A stretch of 64,000 nucleotides of DNA, from NCBI GenBank assembly GCA_014529385.2, contig CM043964.1, forward strand, positions 2,651,497 through 2,715,496. The letters run 5' to 3'. Each line of letters opens with the position of its first letter. The first letter of the stretch is position 1. The DNA is from Adiantum capillus-veneris. Its lineage: Eukaryota > Streptophyta > Polypodiopsida > Polypodiales > Pteridaceae. Positions 18,537-27,898 of this stretch are shown here, piece after piece. The position numbers were made by a program, and so were the translations under genes. Below the pieces are notes generated by a model that did not search any database, was not told the origin of the DNA, and saw nothing but the letters and a program-made list of their open reading frames with translations.

Positions 18537-20447
18537 TCACAGTATTATACCCATGACTTCCAAAGAGCTAGCATCCTCCTCAGATGACTCATCCTCAGAT
18601 GAAGAGCAGCTGCTTGTGCTCCATTCATCCATAGAAGTCTCCATCTCTAGGTCTTGTTGTCTACCCTGCTTCATGTCATACACAATTTTTTGTTGCTTGC
18701 CACCTACCTTATGATTTGGTCGCAACTCAAGGGAACCTGTCGCCCAATCTTGCCTAGCTTTCATAGCCATAAGCCAAGGTTTTCCAAGGATTAGCGGATA
18801 GCCCTCCCCCTTAGTTGGGATCACATAGGCATCGATTGAGATTGCCACACCAAAAGCTGAAACCTTCACTCCATTAACCTTTCCCACACAAGACACCCTT
18901 ACATTATTTGCCATCTTAGCTTGTAAGGAAGTTTGCTCGTTTACTTCCAAACCCAACCTGTGCATTAATTTCTCTGTCATAACACAAATCTCGGCTTCAC
19001 CATCTACGTACACATTGGAGACTCGCTGACTCTTAATCTCTGCATCAATGACTGTCACGATATCCTTCATGCCTCTTGCACTAATAGACCCAACTGACTT
19101 TGCCTTAGCCCTCCTGGTGCTGAACATCTTAGACCAGGTTCTACGCATCTTTGGGGAAAGGTGGAGGAGTTGCTGCCATGAAATCTTTGGTCCTTGCTTA
19201 CTCACATCTGCTACCAGGTCGTAATGTATGGAACCTACCCCACGTGGAAAGTCTTCTACTCCTATGTACCTCCTTGACCTACTCTTCCTTTTCTTGTCTC
19301 CTATCACTTGGGAGGAACCCTCATTCCCTTTATCCGGCTCTGAAGCTTCCATTTCATCAGTTCTTTGTCTCCTAACTCTCTTTATTGGCATGGCAACAGC
19401 TTCCTCCATTTTTTCTTTCCCTTTATCCTTACCATTGTCAAGACTTATGACAGAGACAGCCCTGTCCTCCCCTCCCGATGGTAGTGGAGGGATCTCTACT
19501 GGTGCTTGTGGTGGTGGAGGAGGGGGTCTCAATATTTGGATTGGTGGAGCCACGTGTGCATTTTGTCCATTTAGTGGCCTAGCTCGAGGAGGAGTGACTT
19601 GCTGGCGAGGAGGCCGTCTTTGATTACCATTTCCTTGATAGCGTCGTGGATGGGGGCAATAATACATGCCGTGACCTACCTCTCCACAGTTGTAGCAAAT
19701 GTACTCACGTGCTTGCCTTTGTCCTTCTTGTCTATTTCGTTCATTTCCTGGCTGGGGAGCCCTTACACCTTGAACCAGATTGATGGACAGGCTCTCTAGT
19801 TGATTGGTGATTTGTTGAAGTAATTCTTGTTGAGAGGACTCTTGGTCTGTTGCTACTGTCCCTGCTACTACCCTTGCCGTAGGTTGAGCTAGCGGTGGAG
19901 GCTCCATTCCCCCTTGTAGTTGAGCTTGGAATTTTAACTTCCTATCCTTCTCCCTTGCATAAGTCATAGATTTATCAAAGGTATCTGGGAATTTACCTTT
20001 TACCTTTTCTCGAAGGATGGGGTAAAGCCCTGCCAGGAAACAGTCCTTCTTTAGGCATTCTGGCGCCCTTTCTCCTTCACCTAGTGATGCACACCATTTC
20101 TCCCACAAGTTGGAAAACTTTCCTTCATAGCTTCTATAGTCATTGCGTGATGTTTGGCGTAGCTCTAAGAGCTGTCTCCATATCTCCTCTGGAGGCTCAT
20201 GGCGGCGAAATTCTTCGATGAAGGCCATCTTTAAGGACTCCCAGTCTCTTCTTTCTTCAGATGCCAAAGTTTGATACCATAATTTTGCACCTTCCCTCAA
20301 GACCAAAGGAAAGGCCCTTAAATTAGTAGCTTCGTCATCCCTTCCCGATACCAGAAAGGCCATTTCCAAATTATCCAAAAAGTCTGGAGCAACCTCCCTA
20401 GGCTTACCATAAAAATTAGGGAAGGCCATAAGTGAGAGAGTAAACAA
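18537..20447 (-). CDS. N2 gag-protease polyprotein
   Basis: 636 codons, uninterrupted; the likely start is MAFPNFYGKP. The gag capsid core (residues about 10-165) has FLDNLEMAFLVSGRDDE, REGAKLWYQTL, WESLKMAFIEEF and SRNDYRSYEGKF. A zinc knuckle CYNCGEVGHGMYYC lies at about residues 249-262 (perfect CX2CX4HX4C). A Pro-rich and then basic linker follows. The retropepsin-like domain (around residue 480) reads VYVDGEAEICVM and ends LILGKPWLMAMKARQDW. The canonical D-[ST]-G-A is D-G-E-A here, so the Gly after the catalytic Asp is displaced or lost and activity is doubtful. The C-terminus is acidic and Ser-rich. Confidence 0.88.
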   Translation of the reverse strand: MFTLSLMAFPNFYGKPREVAPDFLDNLEMAFLVSGRDDEATNLRAFPLVLREGAKLWYQTLASEERRDWESLKMAFIEEFRRHEPPEEIWRQLLELRQTSRNDYRSYEGKFSNLWEKWCASLGEGERAPECLKKDCFLAGLYPILREKVKGKFPDTFDKSMTYAREKDRKLKFQAQLQGGMEPPPLAQPTARVVAGTVATDQESSQQELLQQITNQLESLSINLVQGVRAPQPGNERNRQEGQRQAREYICYNCGEVGHGMYYCPHPRRYQGNGNQRRPPRQQVTPPRARPLNGQNAHVAPPIQILRPPPPPPQAPVEIPPLPSGGEDRAVSVISLDNGKDKGKEKMEEAVAMPIKRVRRQRTDEMEASEPDKGNEGSSQVIGDKKRKSRSRRYIGVEDFPRGVGSIHYDLVADVSKQGPKISWQQLLHLSPKMRRTWSKMFSTRRAKAKSVGSISARGMKDIVTVIDAEIKSQRVSNVYVDGEAEICVMTEKLMHRLGLEVNEQTSLQAKMANNVRVSCVGKVNGVKVSAFGVAISIDAYVIPTKGEGYPLILGKPWLMAMKARQDWATGSLELRPNHKVGGKQQKIVYDMKQGRQQDLEMETSMDEWSTSSCSSSEDESSEEDASSLEVMGIIL

Positions 20448-20824
20448 TTACACAAATAGCTCCAATGTATTTTAAAATAGAGAATGGTAATTACAATTTG
20501 GAGCTTTAGCACAACTTAGCTCAAAATAGGATGAAGATCGACACATCAAAGGAATGGTAATAGTCTAGTAAGGGTAGAATGACAGGATGAGGAGAGCGCA
20601 AGATTTCCCCAAGTCTCTCAGCTCCAAACAACAGGGCTATTCTTTGCTGATAAAAGATTTTTCTATCAATACAAATATTCACACGGATATGACGCACAAA
20701 ATGGAAAGGAAACATGCGGGGATCATCATTCTCATTATTGGCATCCATACTTACACACAAGAGCCTAGCTTAGTTGCACCACCTTGGGACCAATGAGCCT
20801 GATCAGCCACAGAAGGTCAACACC
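20448..20824. other. N2 interval without a recognised gene
   Basis: Non-coding spacer between the gag start and the unrecognised upstream ORF pair. I see no strong feature. Confidence 0.5.
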
Positions 20825-21551
20825 TCAGATCACTTCGACTCTTTCTGATGCATCTATGAAGACGTAAGGCGTGATGGCAACACTTTGTACAATGCTGAGC
20901 CTTTTAGAAAGAAACAATTGGATGCTATTACCATAATCAGCATGACGAATGAAAGTGACACCATTAATGTGCAACACATCATCAACTAAGATAGTTTCCT
21001 TAGATTGAGATAACTTCTTGAAAATTAGCAGCAAAGGTAGGACAGGGAGGCTTTTCACCCGGTCTCCAAAGCACTTTGGACAATATCCAAAGTGATCTTC
21101 ACGCGGACAGGAGGTTGGCTTGGGATTGGTGGTGTCTGGATTCACAAAGTGCACTGGGAGCACTCGCAGACGGGCGGCAATCTTGTAGGCAAGCCTTTGC
21201 CTCTTTGCTTCAGGAGGATTTAGGGGTGAGAGTCGTGGTTGCAAGTTGGAGGTTGAAGTTGGTTGCTCACTAGCCTTTTTCTTGCCTGTAGTGGTCATGT
21301 AATCCCTTATTAATGAGATTAAGCCAAATGTTACCTTACGCTTGCGCACGCGCTGCGGCCTTGGGCCACTTAGGTGTAGAGGTGATCTTCCTCCTCTTAG
21401 TCGGCTCCTCAGGAAAGAGAGGTCTGGTGATCCTTTCTCTTCCCTTAATGTGTGTCACAGTACCTTCGTGTATGTTGATGTAGAATATTTCAAGCTCGTG
21501 TGCGTTGGAGGTTTCTGGAGCACTCATAGGTTGAGAGGAGAGGTATATCAA
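20825..21551 (-). pseudogene. N2 unrecognised ORF pair upstream of gag
   Basis: ORF 21336-21551 (72 codons, basic end EEPTKRRKITSTPKWPKAA) overlaps ORF 20825-21349 (175 codons). A frameshift at about 21345 would join them. The longer one contains PKPTSCPREDHFGYCPKCF, then VDDVLHINGVTFIRHADYG. A C-x-x-C pair is visible. I do not recognise the protein. It sits between the leader micro-ORF and gag, so it may be an extra gag-proximal gene of this lineage. Confidence 0.4.
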
Positions 21552-21733
21552 GCTCTTCTTCTCACTCTCCTTCGTTGGCGACGATCATGAACAAGGCATG
21601 TAGAAGAACTTACTACTTGAATTTCAATGACACTGCAACCTGGTAACAAGACCTCGATGAAAGCTTTTAAGGCCTCTAAAGCCTCCTCCTCTTCTGTTCT
21701 CCAATTTGCAAACTCCTCACGCCATTCGTCCAT
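21548..21733 (-). CDS. N2 leader micro-ORF (FANWRT motif)
   Basis: Starts MDEWREEFANWRTEEEEALE and continues AFIEVLLPGCSVIEIQVVSS. It begins about 50 bp after the PBS. The first 17 residues match the L34 leader ORF at 35063 (MDEWLQEFSNWRTEEEE) almost exactly, and N1 has a related one. A GTAAGT sequence near IQVVSS could be a splice donor. The function is unknown; conservation across separate elements suggests selection or a shared cis-element. Confidence 0.6.
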   Translation of the reverse strand: MDEWREEFANWRTEEEEALEALKAFIEVLLPGCSVIEIQVVSSSTCLVHDRRQRRRVRRRA

Positions 21734-21757
21734 GTTGTAGATTGCACATCTTCATTG

Positions 21758-21773
21758 CTTGTGGACTGAAGGT
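21758..21773 (-). other. Conserved leader motif (N2)
   Basis: ACCTTCAGTCCACAAG on the minus strand, 10 nt after the PBS-linked GAGGAG. The equivalent sites are 35022-35037 (L34) and 40113-40128 (N3). Confidence 0.6.
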
Positions 21774-21783
21774 CTGTGTAGCC

Positions 21784-21802
21784 CTCCTCCGTGCGGGCAT
21801 CA
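21784..21802 (-). other. N2 primer-binding site
   Basis: TGATGCCCGCACGGAGGAG, 3 bp after the 5' LTR. It has the same type as L34 (TGGTGCCCCCACTGAGGAG) and N3 (TGGTGCCCGCCACCGAGGAG). The tRNA is not identified. Confidence 0.65.
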
Positions 21803-21805
21803 AAA

Positions 21806-23323
21806 TGATGGCGGGAAAAAGAGCAGTGCAATCGGGTGGCCTCTGTACTCGTGCACACTCCACAAACCACGCCTCATGCAAACAAGCAAAGAACAAAACA
21901 AAGGGGGCACCACCCTAAATTAAGAGGTTTAGGGACCTCACACATAGTGCACATAGGCAAGTGAGACTTCTGGCATTATGATGGCATCAAAACATATGGC
22001 AAAACACATAGAAACGAAGCTTAGGGACCTTATGTAGCATATATATACACAAGACATCAGCTTAACAATACAACGGCATCTGATCATACATAACAAGGGT
22101 ATAGAGAAGCAAGCCAAGGATGGCATAATCCCTTGTCAAAAACAATCAACCAAGCAAGTAGGTATGATCCTACTAGCAACACATCAATACCTTAGAGAAT
22201 GATGGCGAGGATGGTGGCCATGGAGCATGAGAGAAGACTCCTTATTTAGGTTTTAGGGCTAGTAATGTAGCATACTAGAGGGAGAGAGAGAGAGGGAGAG
22301 AGAGAGTAGAGCTCCATCCATAGCTCCTCGTTGTGAGCAATGTCGTCATAGCTTCATTGCTTGGTGAAGGGGGTGAAGTGTTGTTGTTTTGAGGGAGAGA
22401 AGGCCTCCTTATATAGGTTTCTGAGAGGGTTTAGGATTAGGGATAAACATGCTTAAATCCGCTGATTGGGGTTACTTTTTGCTTAGGGTGGTCAACAGAT
22501 TGAGGTCACCTGATATGTCACCATCAAGATATTCTCTAGAGTGATGTGAGAGGGGAGGGTAAATGCTGATTTTTCTGATTGTGACACATGGGGATAAGGC
22601 CTTGACCAGCATTTAAGAGCAGGTAGGTGGCTGTTGAAACTGGAGGTTTTGCACATGTCAGGGGGGGGACCTGCTGGGTCCTCCTGAATATCAAATTCTC
22701 AAAAAATCCTCAACCATGGCTTCTTTTGACATGTGTTCTTTGAAAAAATCAGCATGTCTCTTTTCAACTCAAAAGTCTTTATCCCTGTTGACTCACCTTT
22801 ACCATAAGATTTTCCCCTTTTCTCCTCCTGTAACTGCATTGTTGATGCCCAATCACTGCTTCTAGTAACAGTGAACTGTTACCTACCAAATACTTATGGT
22901 GCAGTAAAGAATATTTACCATGGGTAAAAAAATTTACTGTAGGTAAAAAGTGATTTGTATTTACCATGTAGGTGAAAAATATTTACTGTAGGTAAAAAAT
23001 ATTTACTGTGGTAAAAAATATTTACTGTCGGAAAAAAAGTGAAAACGGAGTATGCTGTGCTGTGAGTCCACACGAACATCCTCGTGTAAATTTCACTAGA
23101 AATTGACACCTAGAATGGGCTATTCTGTAAGATATAGGTTGTAGGCATGCATAAGAGCTCGTTCCCACGTATCTTCTGTCCATGGCACTTTTTACTCTTT
23201 GGTGCTTGTGAAGTAGATTTTTCTTCTCTTTTGAGATCCCTTGGACTAGAGTATCCTCATCTCCCCAACAACTGACTGTGCCTTTATTGCATCTTCAAAA
23301 GGGGTCCTAAAAACCATGCATCA
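21806..23323 (-). repeat. N2 5' LTR
   Basis: 1,518 bp, TGATGG...GCATCA, near-identical to 15818-17335. Confidence 0.95.
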
Positions 23324-23603
23324 GGTACCTTGGCAAGGTGGATTAGATACTGGAGTGAACCCCCGACTAGCCCCACGGAAGACCTCATATGTCGTTTACG
23401 ACTATGGGAAGAAGGTGGATGTATGGATATGTGGTACATGACATCGTATGGATTGCATTTTCATACAGGTCCATGTGGACATTGTTTTAGAGTATTTATG
23501 CATAGTACTGAGTCAGTCTGTGGGAAAGTGAGTCAGTGGATTTTCCCTTGGCAGTGAGAGATTTTTTGTTAGTGTTTATGAGCACATTGGTTGAAATTGT
23601 CAC

Positions 23604-26600
23604 TTGAGATATTGTCCAAATACAAACGAAACTTTGCCGAAATTTTATCAAAATCCTTTGGAAGAAATTGAGAGAGTGAAGATGGCAGAAAGTTCAACTC
23701 AAGTCACACAGATTGTTGGAGAGAAGCTGACCAGAGAGAACTACAGCATATGGTCTTACAGGATGGAGAACTTTATCATGGGCAAAGGTTTATGGGATTA
23801 TATTACAGGTGAACAAGAGTGTCCCGAGGTTGGTTTGGAACCAAATAGAGAGAATGTTGAAGCACATAAAACATGGCAAGCAGGAGTAGAAGCTTACAAG
23901 AGGTGGATTGAGAATTCAAGGAAAGTGATGCATTGGATTTCACTATGCATTAGTGACTTCTTTATACCACATGTGAAGAAGGCTCAATCTCCAAAGGAAG
24001 CATGGGAGATACTAGCAAGAATGAACAGCTCCAATGTTGGAAGAGGTCAATGGCAAAACCAACAAAGTCAAAGTTACAATGATTATAGCCAAAGAGGCAG
24101 GGGGAGAGCCCGAACTCGTGGACGTGGAGGTGGACGATTTGTACATCCTCAAAGAGATGGATATTGTAACAGATGTGGCATTTATGGTCACTTTGAAAGA
24201 GAATGTTACACAAGGCTAAATCAAAATCGTGATCGTGGTGGAAGAGGCCGAGGTTATGGCAGACATGGAGGAAACTTTGTTGGATACAATCCTCATGATC
24301 AAAATATATATGACAATAGGTCGAGTGGACATTTATTTCCTATGGAGCATGTTTTTGGAAGCATGGTGGAGCCACATCATACAGATGATTGGTATTTAGA
24401 TAGTGGTGCCACAAATCATATGACATATCATGGTGAATCGTTTGACAGAAAAGAGAAGTTAGAAGAGGATGAGTTTGTCGCTACAGGTGATGATACTATG
24501 CATCGGATTACACATGTTGGTTCAGTTCCATTGCTAGAAAAAGACGGGACATACAACACATTGGGAGATGTTCTATATGTGCCTTCAATCACAAAGAATT
24601 TAGCATCAGTTGGACAGATGACAGATCAAGGGTTGCAAGTCCGTTTTAATCGTTATGGTTGCTTCATAGAGGAGTTTCACAAAGGCAGACCAGGCAAGAT
24701 ATTGGCACGTGGAAGAAAGAAAGGTCGTTTGTTCTCATTGGAAGCTGGAGATCCATGTTTACACAGTGGTATGTATGCAAACAAATCAGCCACTCAAGAT
24801 GATTGGGCAAATTTATGGCATAAGAGGATTGGTCATGTCAATTTTAGAAGATTAAAGCATATGCAATCAAATCAAATTGTATGTGGATTACCAAAGTTTG
24901 GCAGATTGAATTTTGATCATGTTTGTGAAGCTTGTCAATTTGGAAAGCAATCTCGTTTACCATTTCCAAAGAGGGGGAGAATTAGCCAAAGTCCTTTGGA
25001 AATTGTTCATTCAGATATTTGGGGACCTTGTGATCATGCTACACCAAATGGTTGTCGATATTTTATCACATTTATGGATGATTACAGCAGAATGACATGG
25101 GTTTACTTTCTAAAGGCAAAGTCAGAGGCATTTGAAGTATTTTTGGAGTTCAAAGTTATGGTTGAGAAAGAGAATGGTTGTCAAATTAAATGCCTACGTA
25201 CAGATGGAGGGGGAGAGTACATGTCACACAGTTTTGATGATTACTTACGTGAACAAGGCATAAGAAGACAGATTACTTGCAGATACACACCACAACAAAA
25301 TGGAGTTGCTGAGAGAAAGAATAGAGTCATAGCAGAGATTGCAAGAGCCATGATGAATGAGATGGATATGCCATTAACATATTGGGCTAAAGCAGTTCAT
25401 ACAATAGTACACATTATGAATCGAACACCAACAGCTGCCATTCATGAAATTTCACCTTATGAGAGACTTTATGGGATCAAGCCAACAGTTTCCTACATGA
25501 AAGTTTTTGGATGTGTTTGCTATGTTCATGTGCCAAATGAAGCAAGAAAGAAGATGGAGCCAAAGGCAGTGAAGTGTATATTCTTGGGCTACCCAGTTGA
25601 AAAGAAAGGTTACAAGTGCTATGATCCTACGACAAGACAAGTTTATGTCAGTAGAGATGTCAGATTTTGTGAGCATGAACCATGGTATAAACCAAAGCCA
25701 GTGATGATAGAAGATGAGTATGAAGAGAAAGAGAATGTGCGTCATGTTGTTGATAAGCCAGGACCATTAACAAGAACTATTTCAGGACCACATATGGAAG
25801 AGGAGAGTACACGAAGTGTCAACCCGTGGAGTGGTCGTTTGCGAGATAAGAAGCAAGATGAGAAAGGCAAGAAGAAAGTGGTTGAAGAGAGTTCTGGAGA
25901 TGAAAGCCTCGATGAAGAGCATGGTTTACCACATTTGAGGACACCTGGCAGTAAGCATATTGAGAAATATGTACCCCCATATGCAAGAGTTGAAGAGAAG
26001 AGTGCACCACAGTTGAGAAGATCAGAGAGGGTGCGTTATCCAGTTGATAGATTGACATACAACGGTTACATGCGTACACATTATGCATACATGGTTTCAC
26101 GTGTGAAACATAAAGAGCCTACATGTTTTCAAGAGGCAATTGGAAAATTAGAATGGGAGTCAGCTATGGACGATGAGATGGATGCCCTTGTGAAGAATGA
26201 CACTTGGGATTTGGTTCGCTTGCCAAGTGGAAAGAAAGCAATTGGTTCAAAATGGGTATACAAAGTCAAGTGCAAGTCAGATGGTAGTGTGGAAATATAC
26301 AAAGCGAGGCTTGTTGCTAAAGGTTATGCACAAACAAAAGGTCTTGATTATGATGAGACATTTAGTCCAGTTGCAAAGATGACAACAGTCAGATTGGTGA
26401 TAGCAATGGCAAGTATGTTCGGTTGGAAGTTACGGCAAATGGATGTGGATAATGCATTCTTGAATGGTGACTTGGAAGAAGAAGTTTATATGATACAGCC
26501 AGAGGGTTATCAACATCCAGAGTTTCCATATTATGTGTGTAAGTTGAAGAAAGCATTGTATGGTTTGAAGCAAGCATCTAGAGCTTGGTGTGAAAAGATA

Positions 26601-27668
26601 ACCAGATTCTTAAAGAAGATTGGATTTAAACAATCTACTGATGATCACTCATTATTTTTGAAGCATGTTGATGGAGAGATCGTCGTTATTGTTATCTATG
26701 TTGATGACTTGATTCTCACTGGAAGTCATGCTGAGCAAATTTTGCATGTCAAGAAGAGTTTGTTGAGAGAATTCAACATGAAGGACCTTGGTGAGTTGAG
26801 ATATTTCTTGGGAATTGAAATTGTCAATACTTTATCAGGAATTTGGATGATACAAAGACAATACGCATTGGATATGCTTGAGAAGTATGGAATGACAGCA
26901 TGCAAACCGGTTGATACACCTCTTGATCAAAATGTGAAGTTGTTTGATGATGGACATTACATTGAGGATGTCACTATGTATCGCAAGATGGTTGGAAGCC
27001 TTATTTACTTGACAATAACAAGGCCAGATTTGAGTTATGCAGTGGGTGTTGTGAGTCAATTCATGCAAAATCCATGTAAAAGTCATCTTGATGCAGTGAG
27101 ACGGATTATGAGATATGTGAAAGCCATTGTCAGTTATGGAATGTTTTATGAAAAGAATGGGAAGCTTTGTCTTTATGGTTACACAGATGCAGATTGGGCA
27201 GGAGATTTTATGGATAGAAGATCTACAAGTGGTTATGCATTTTCCATTGGCAATGGCATGATAAGTTGGAGTAGCAAGAAGCAATCAACTGTAGCATTAT
27301 CAAGTACAGAAGATGAATATCGTGGAGCAGCTTTGGCAGCATGTGAAGAGTCATGGTTGAGAGTGCTTATGGTAGAATTTGGTTTTGACTATCTTGACAG
27401 TGTCATTATATATTGTGACAATATTAGCAGCATCATGTTGGCAAAGAATCCAGTCTACCATGCTCGCACTAAACACATTGAGGTACATTATCACTTCATT
27501 AGAGAAAAAGTTTTGGCAAATGAGATTGATTTGGTGTATGTGAAGACAAATGATCAAGTTGCGGATATATTCACAAAAGCTCTTGGAAAGGAGAAGTTTT
27601 CCTACTTTCGTGAAGCATTGGGAATCCATCATATGCAAGCTCACTCTGAGCTTGAGGGGGAGTGTTAA
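23604..27668 (+). CDS. Copia-1 gag-pol polyprotein, nearly intact
   Basis: 1,354 codons without interruption; the likely true start is the ATG at 23682 (MAESSTQVTQIV). Domains in order: gag N-terminus (YSIWSYRMENFI); zinc knuckle CNRCGIYGHFEREC (about residue 188); protease WYLDSGATNHM (about 262); integrase HHCC (LWHKRIGHVN ... CEACQFGKQ) and core (VHSDIWGPC, LRTDGGGEY, NGVAERKNR); RT (QMDVDNAFLNGDLEEEVYM, IYVDDLIL); RNase H (YTDADWAGD, STEDEYRGA, IYCDN). All pol catalytic residues I can check are present. The gag is short: after AWEILARMNSSN it jumps to a Gly/Arg-rich stretch, so the C-terminal half of the usual copia capsid region is missing. The stop codon TAA is supplied by the LTR (TGTTAA). 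Confidence 0.95.
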   Translation: MRYCPNTNETLPKFYQNPLEEIERVKMAESSTQVTQIVGEKLTRENYSIWSYRMENFIMGKGLWDYITGEQECPEVGLEPNRENVEAHKTWQAGVEAYKRWIENSRKVMHWISLCISDFFIPHVKKAQSPKEAWEILARMNSSNVGRGQWQNQQSQSYNDYSQRGRGRARTRGRGGGRFVHPQRDGYCNRCGIYGHFERECYTRLNQNRDRGGRGRGYGRHGGNFVGYNPHDQNIYDNRSSGHLFPMEHVFGSMVEPHHTDDWYLDSGATNHMTYHGESFDRKEKLEEDEFVATGDDTMHRITHVGSVPLLEKDGTYNTLGDVLYVPSITKNLASVGQMTDQGLQVRFNRYGCFIEEFHKGRPGKILARGRKKGRLFSLEAGDPCLHSGMYANKSATQDDWANLWHKRIGHVNFRRLKHMQSNQIVCGLPKFGRLNFDHVCEACQFGKQSRLPFPKRGRISQSPLEIVHSDIWGPCDHATPNGCRYFITFMDDYSRMTWVYFLKAKSEAFEVFLEFKVMVEKENGCQIKCLRTDGGGEYMSHSFDDYLREQGIRRQITCRYTPQQNGVAERKNRVIAEIARAMMNEMDMPLTYWAKAVHTIVHIMNRTPTAAIHEISPYERLYGIKPTVSYMKVFGCVCYVHVPNEARKKMEPKAVKCIFLGYPVEKKGYKCYDPTTRQVYVSRDVRFCEHEPWYKPKPVMIEDEYEEKENVRHVVDKPGPLTRTISGPHMEEESTRSVNPWSGRLRDKKQDEKGKKKVVEESSGDESLDEEHGLPHLRTPGSKHIEKYVPPYARVEEKSAPQLRRSERVRYPVDRLTYNGYMRTHYAYMVSRVKHKEPTCFQEAIGKLEWESAMDDEMDALVKNDTWDLVRLPSGKKAIGSKWVYKVKCKSDGSVEIYKARLVAKGYAQTKGLDYDETFSPVAKMTTVRLVIAMASMFGWKLRQMDVDNAFLNGDLEEEVYMIQPEGYQHPEFPYYVCKLKKALYGLKQASRAWCEKITRFLKKIGFKQSTDDHSLFLKHVDGEIVVIVIYVDDLILTGSHAEQILHVKKSLLREFNMKDLGELRYFLGIEIVNTLSGIWMIQRQYALDMLEKYGMTACKPVDTPLDQNVKLFDDGHYIEDVTMYRKMVGSLIYLTITRPDLSYAVGVVSQFMQNPCKSHLDAVRRIMRYVKAIVSYGMFYEKNGKLCLYGYTDADWAGDFMDRRSTSGYAFSIGNGMISWSSKKQSTVALSSTEDEYRGAALAACEESWLRVLMVEFGFDYLDSVIIYCDNISSIMLAKNPVYHARTKHIEVHYHFIREKVLANEIDLVYVKTNDQVADIFTKALGKEKFSYFREALGIHHMQAHSELEGEC
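27654..27662 (+). other. Copia-1 polypurine tract
   Basis: GAGGGGGAG immediately before the 3' LTR. It lies inside the final codons of pol. Confidence 0.9.
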
Positions 27669-27893
27669 AGAATATGATGTTAAAGAATATGTCCATTGTG
27701 CTATGGACGGCTGGACACTGACTATACTATGTTGTAAATATACTTTGGATAATAGTTCAAAAGAGAAGAAGAGAAGAGCAGCTCGTTGAATGGCTGCTGC
27801 AGGGTAACGATTGTGTGTGTGTGTGTCTCGATGTGTGTTGGTGTGTGTGTGTAGTCTTCTTTCCTACCTTCTCCATCACCTGCGCACTCTACA
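27663..27893 (+). repeat. Copia-1 3' LTR
   Basis: 231 bp, TGTTAAAG...CTCTACA, followed by the target duplication GTAAT (27894-27898). Confidence 0.94.
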
Positions 27894-27898
27894 GTAAT

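Larger units (their letters stand above)
15818..23323 (-). mobile_element. N2: Tat-like gypsy element lacking RT core, RNase H and integrase
   Basis: 7,506 bp with two 1,518-bp LTRs (15818-17335, 21806-23323). Termini are TGATG...CATCA, with one substitution in the left copy (TAATGG). The target duplication GGTAC is at 15813-15817 and 23324-23328. The LTRs differ at roughly 14 positions by eye, about 1%. The 4.5-kb interior holds a leader micro-ORF, an unrecognised ORF pair, gag-protease, and an ORF that starts like RT and then diverges. It is therefore non-autonomous. Its polypurine tract and neighbouring hairpin resemble those of G2, a candidate helper family. Confidence 0.93.
15046..27893 (+). 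mobile_element. Copia-1: Ty1/copia retrotransposon carrying nested N2
   Basis: LTRs at 15046-15266 and 27663-27893 begin TGTTAAAG and end CTCTACA. The target duplication GTAAT is at 15041-15045 and 27894-27898. The PBS is TGGTATCAGAGCTC and the polypurine tract GAGGGGGAG. Without the inner N2 insertion the element is about 5.3 kb. It interrupts the gag of G1, in opposite orientation to it. Confidence 0.95.

Noticed and set aside
23962-24213. Antisense ORFs across the Copia-1 gag-pol (also 25452-27644)
   Set aside because: Shadows of the intact sense polyprotein.
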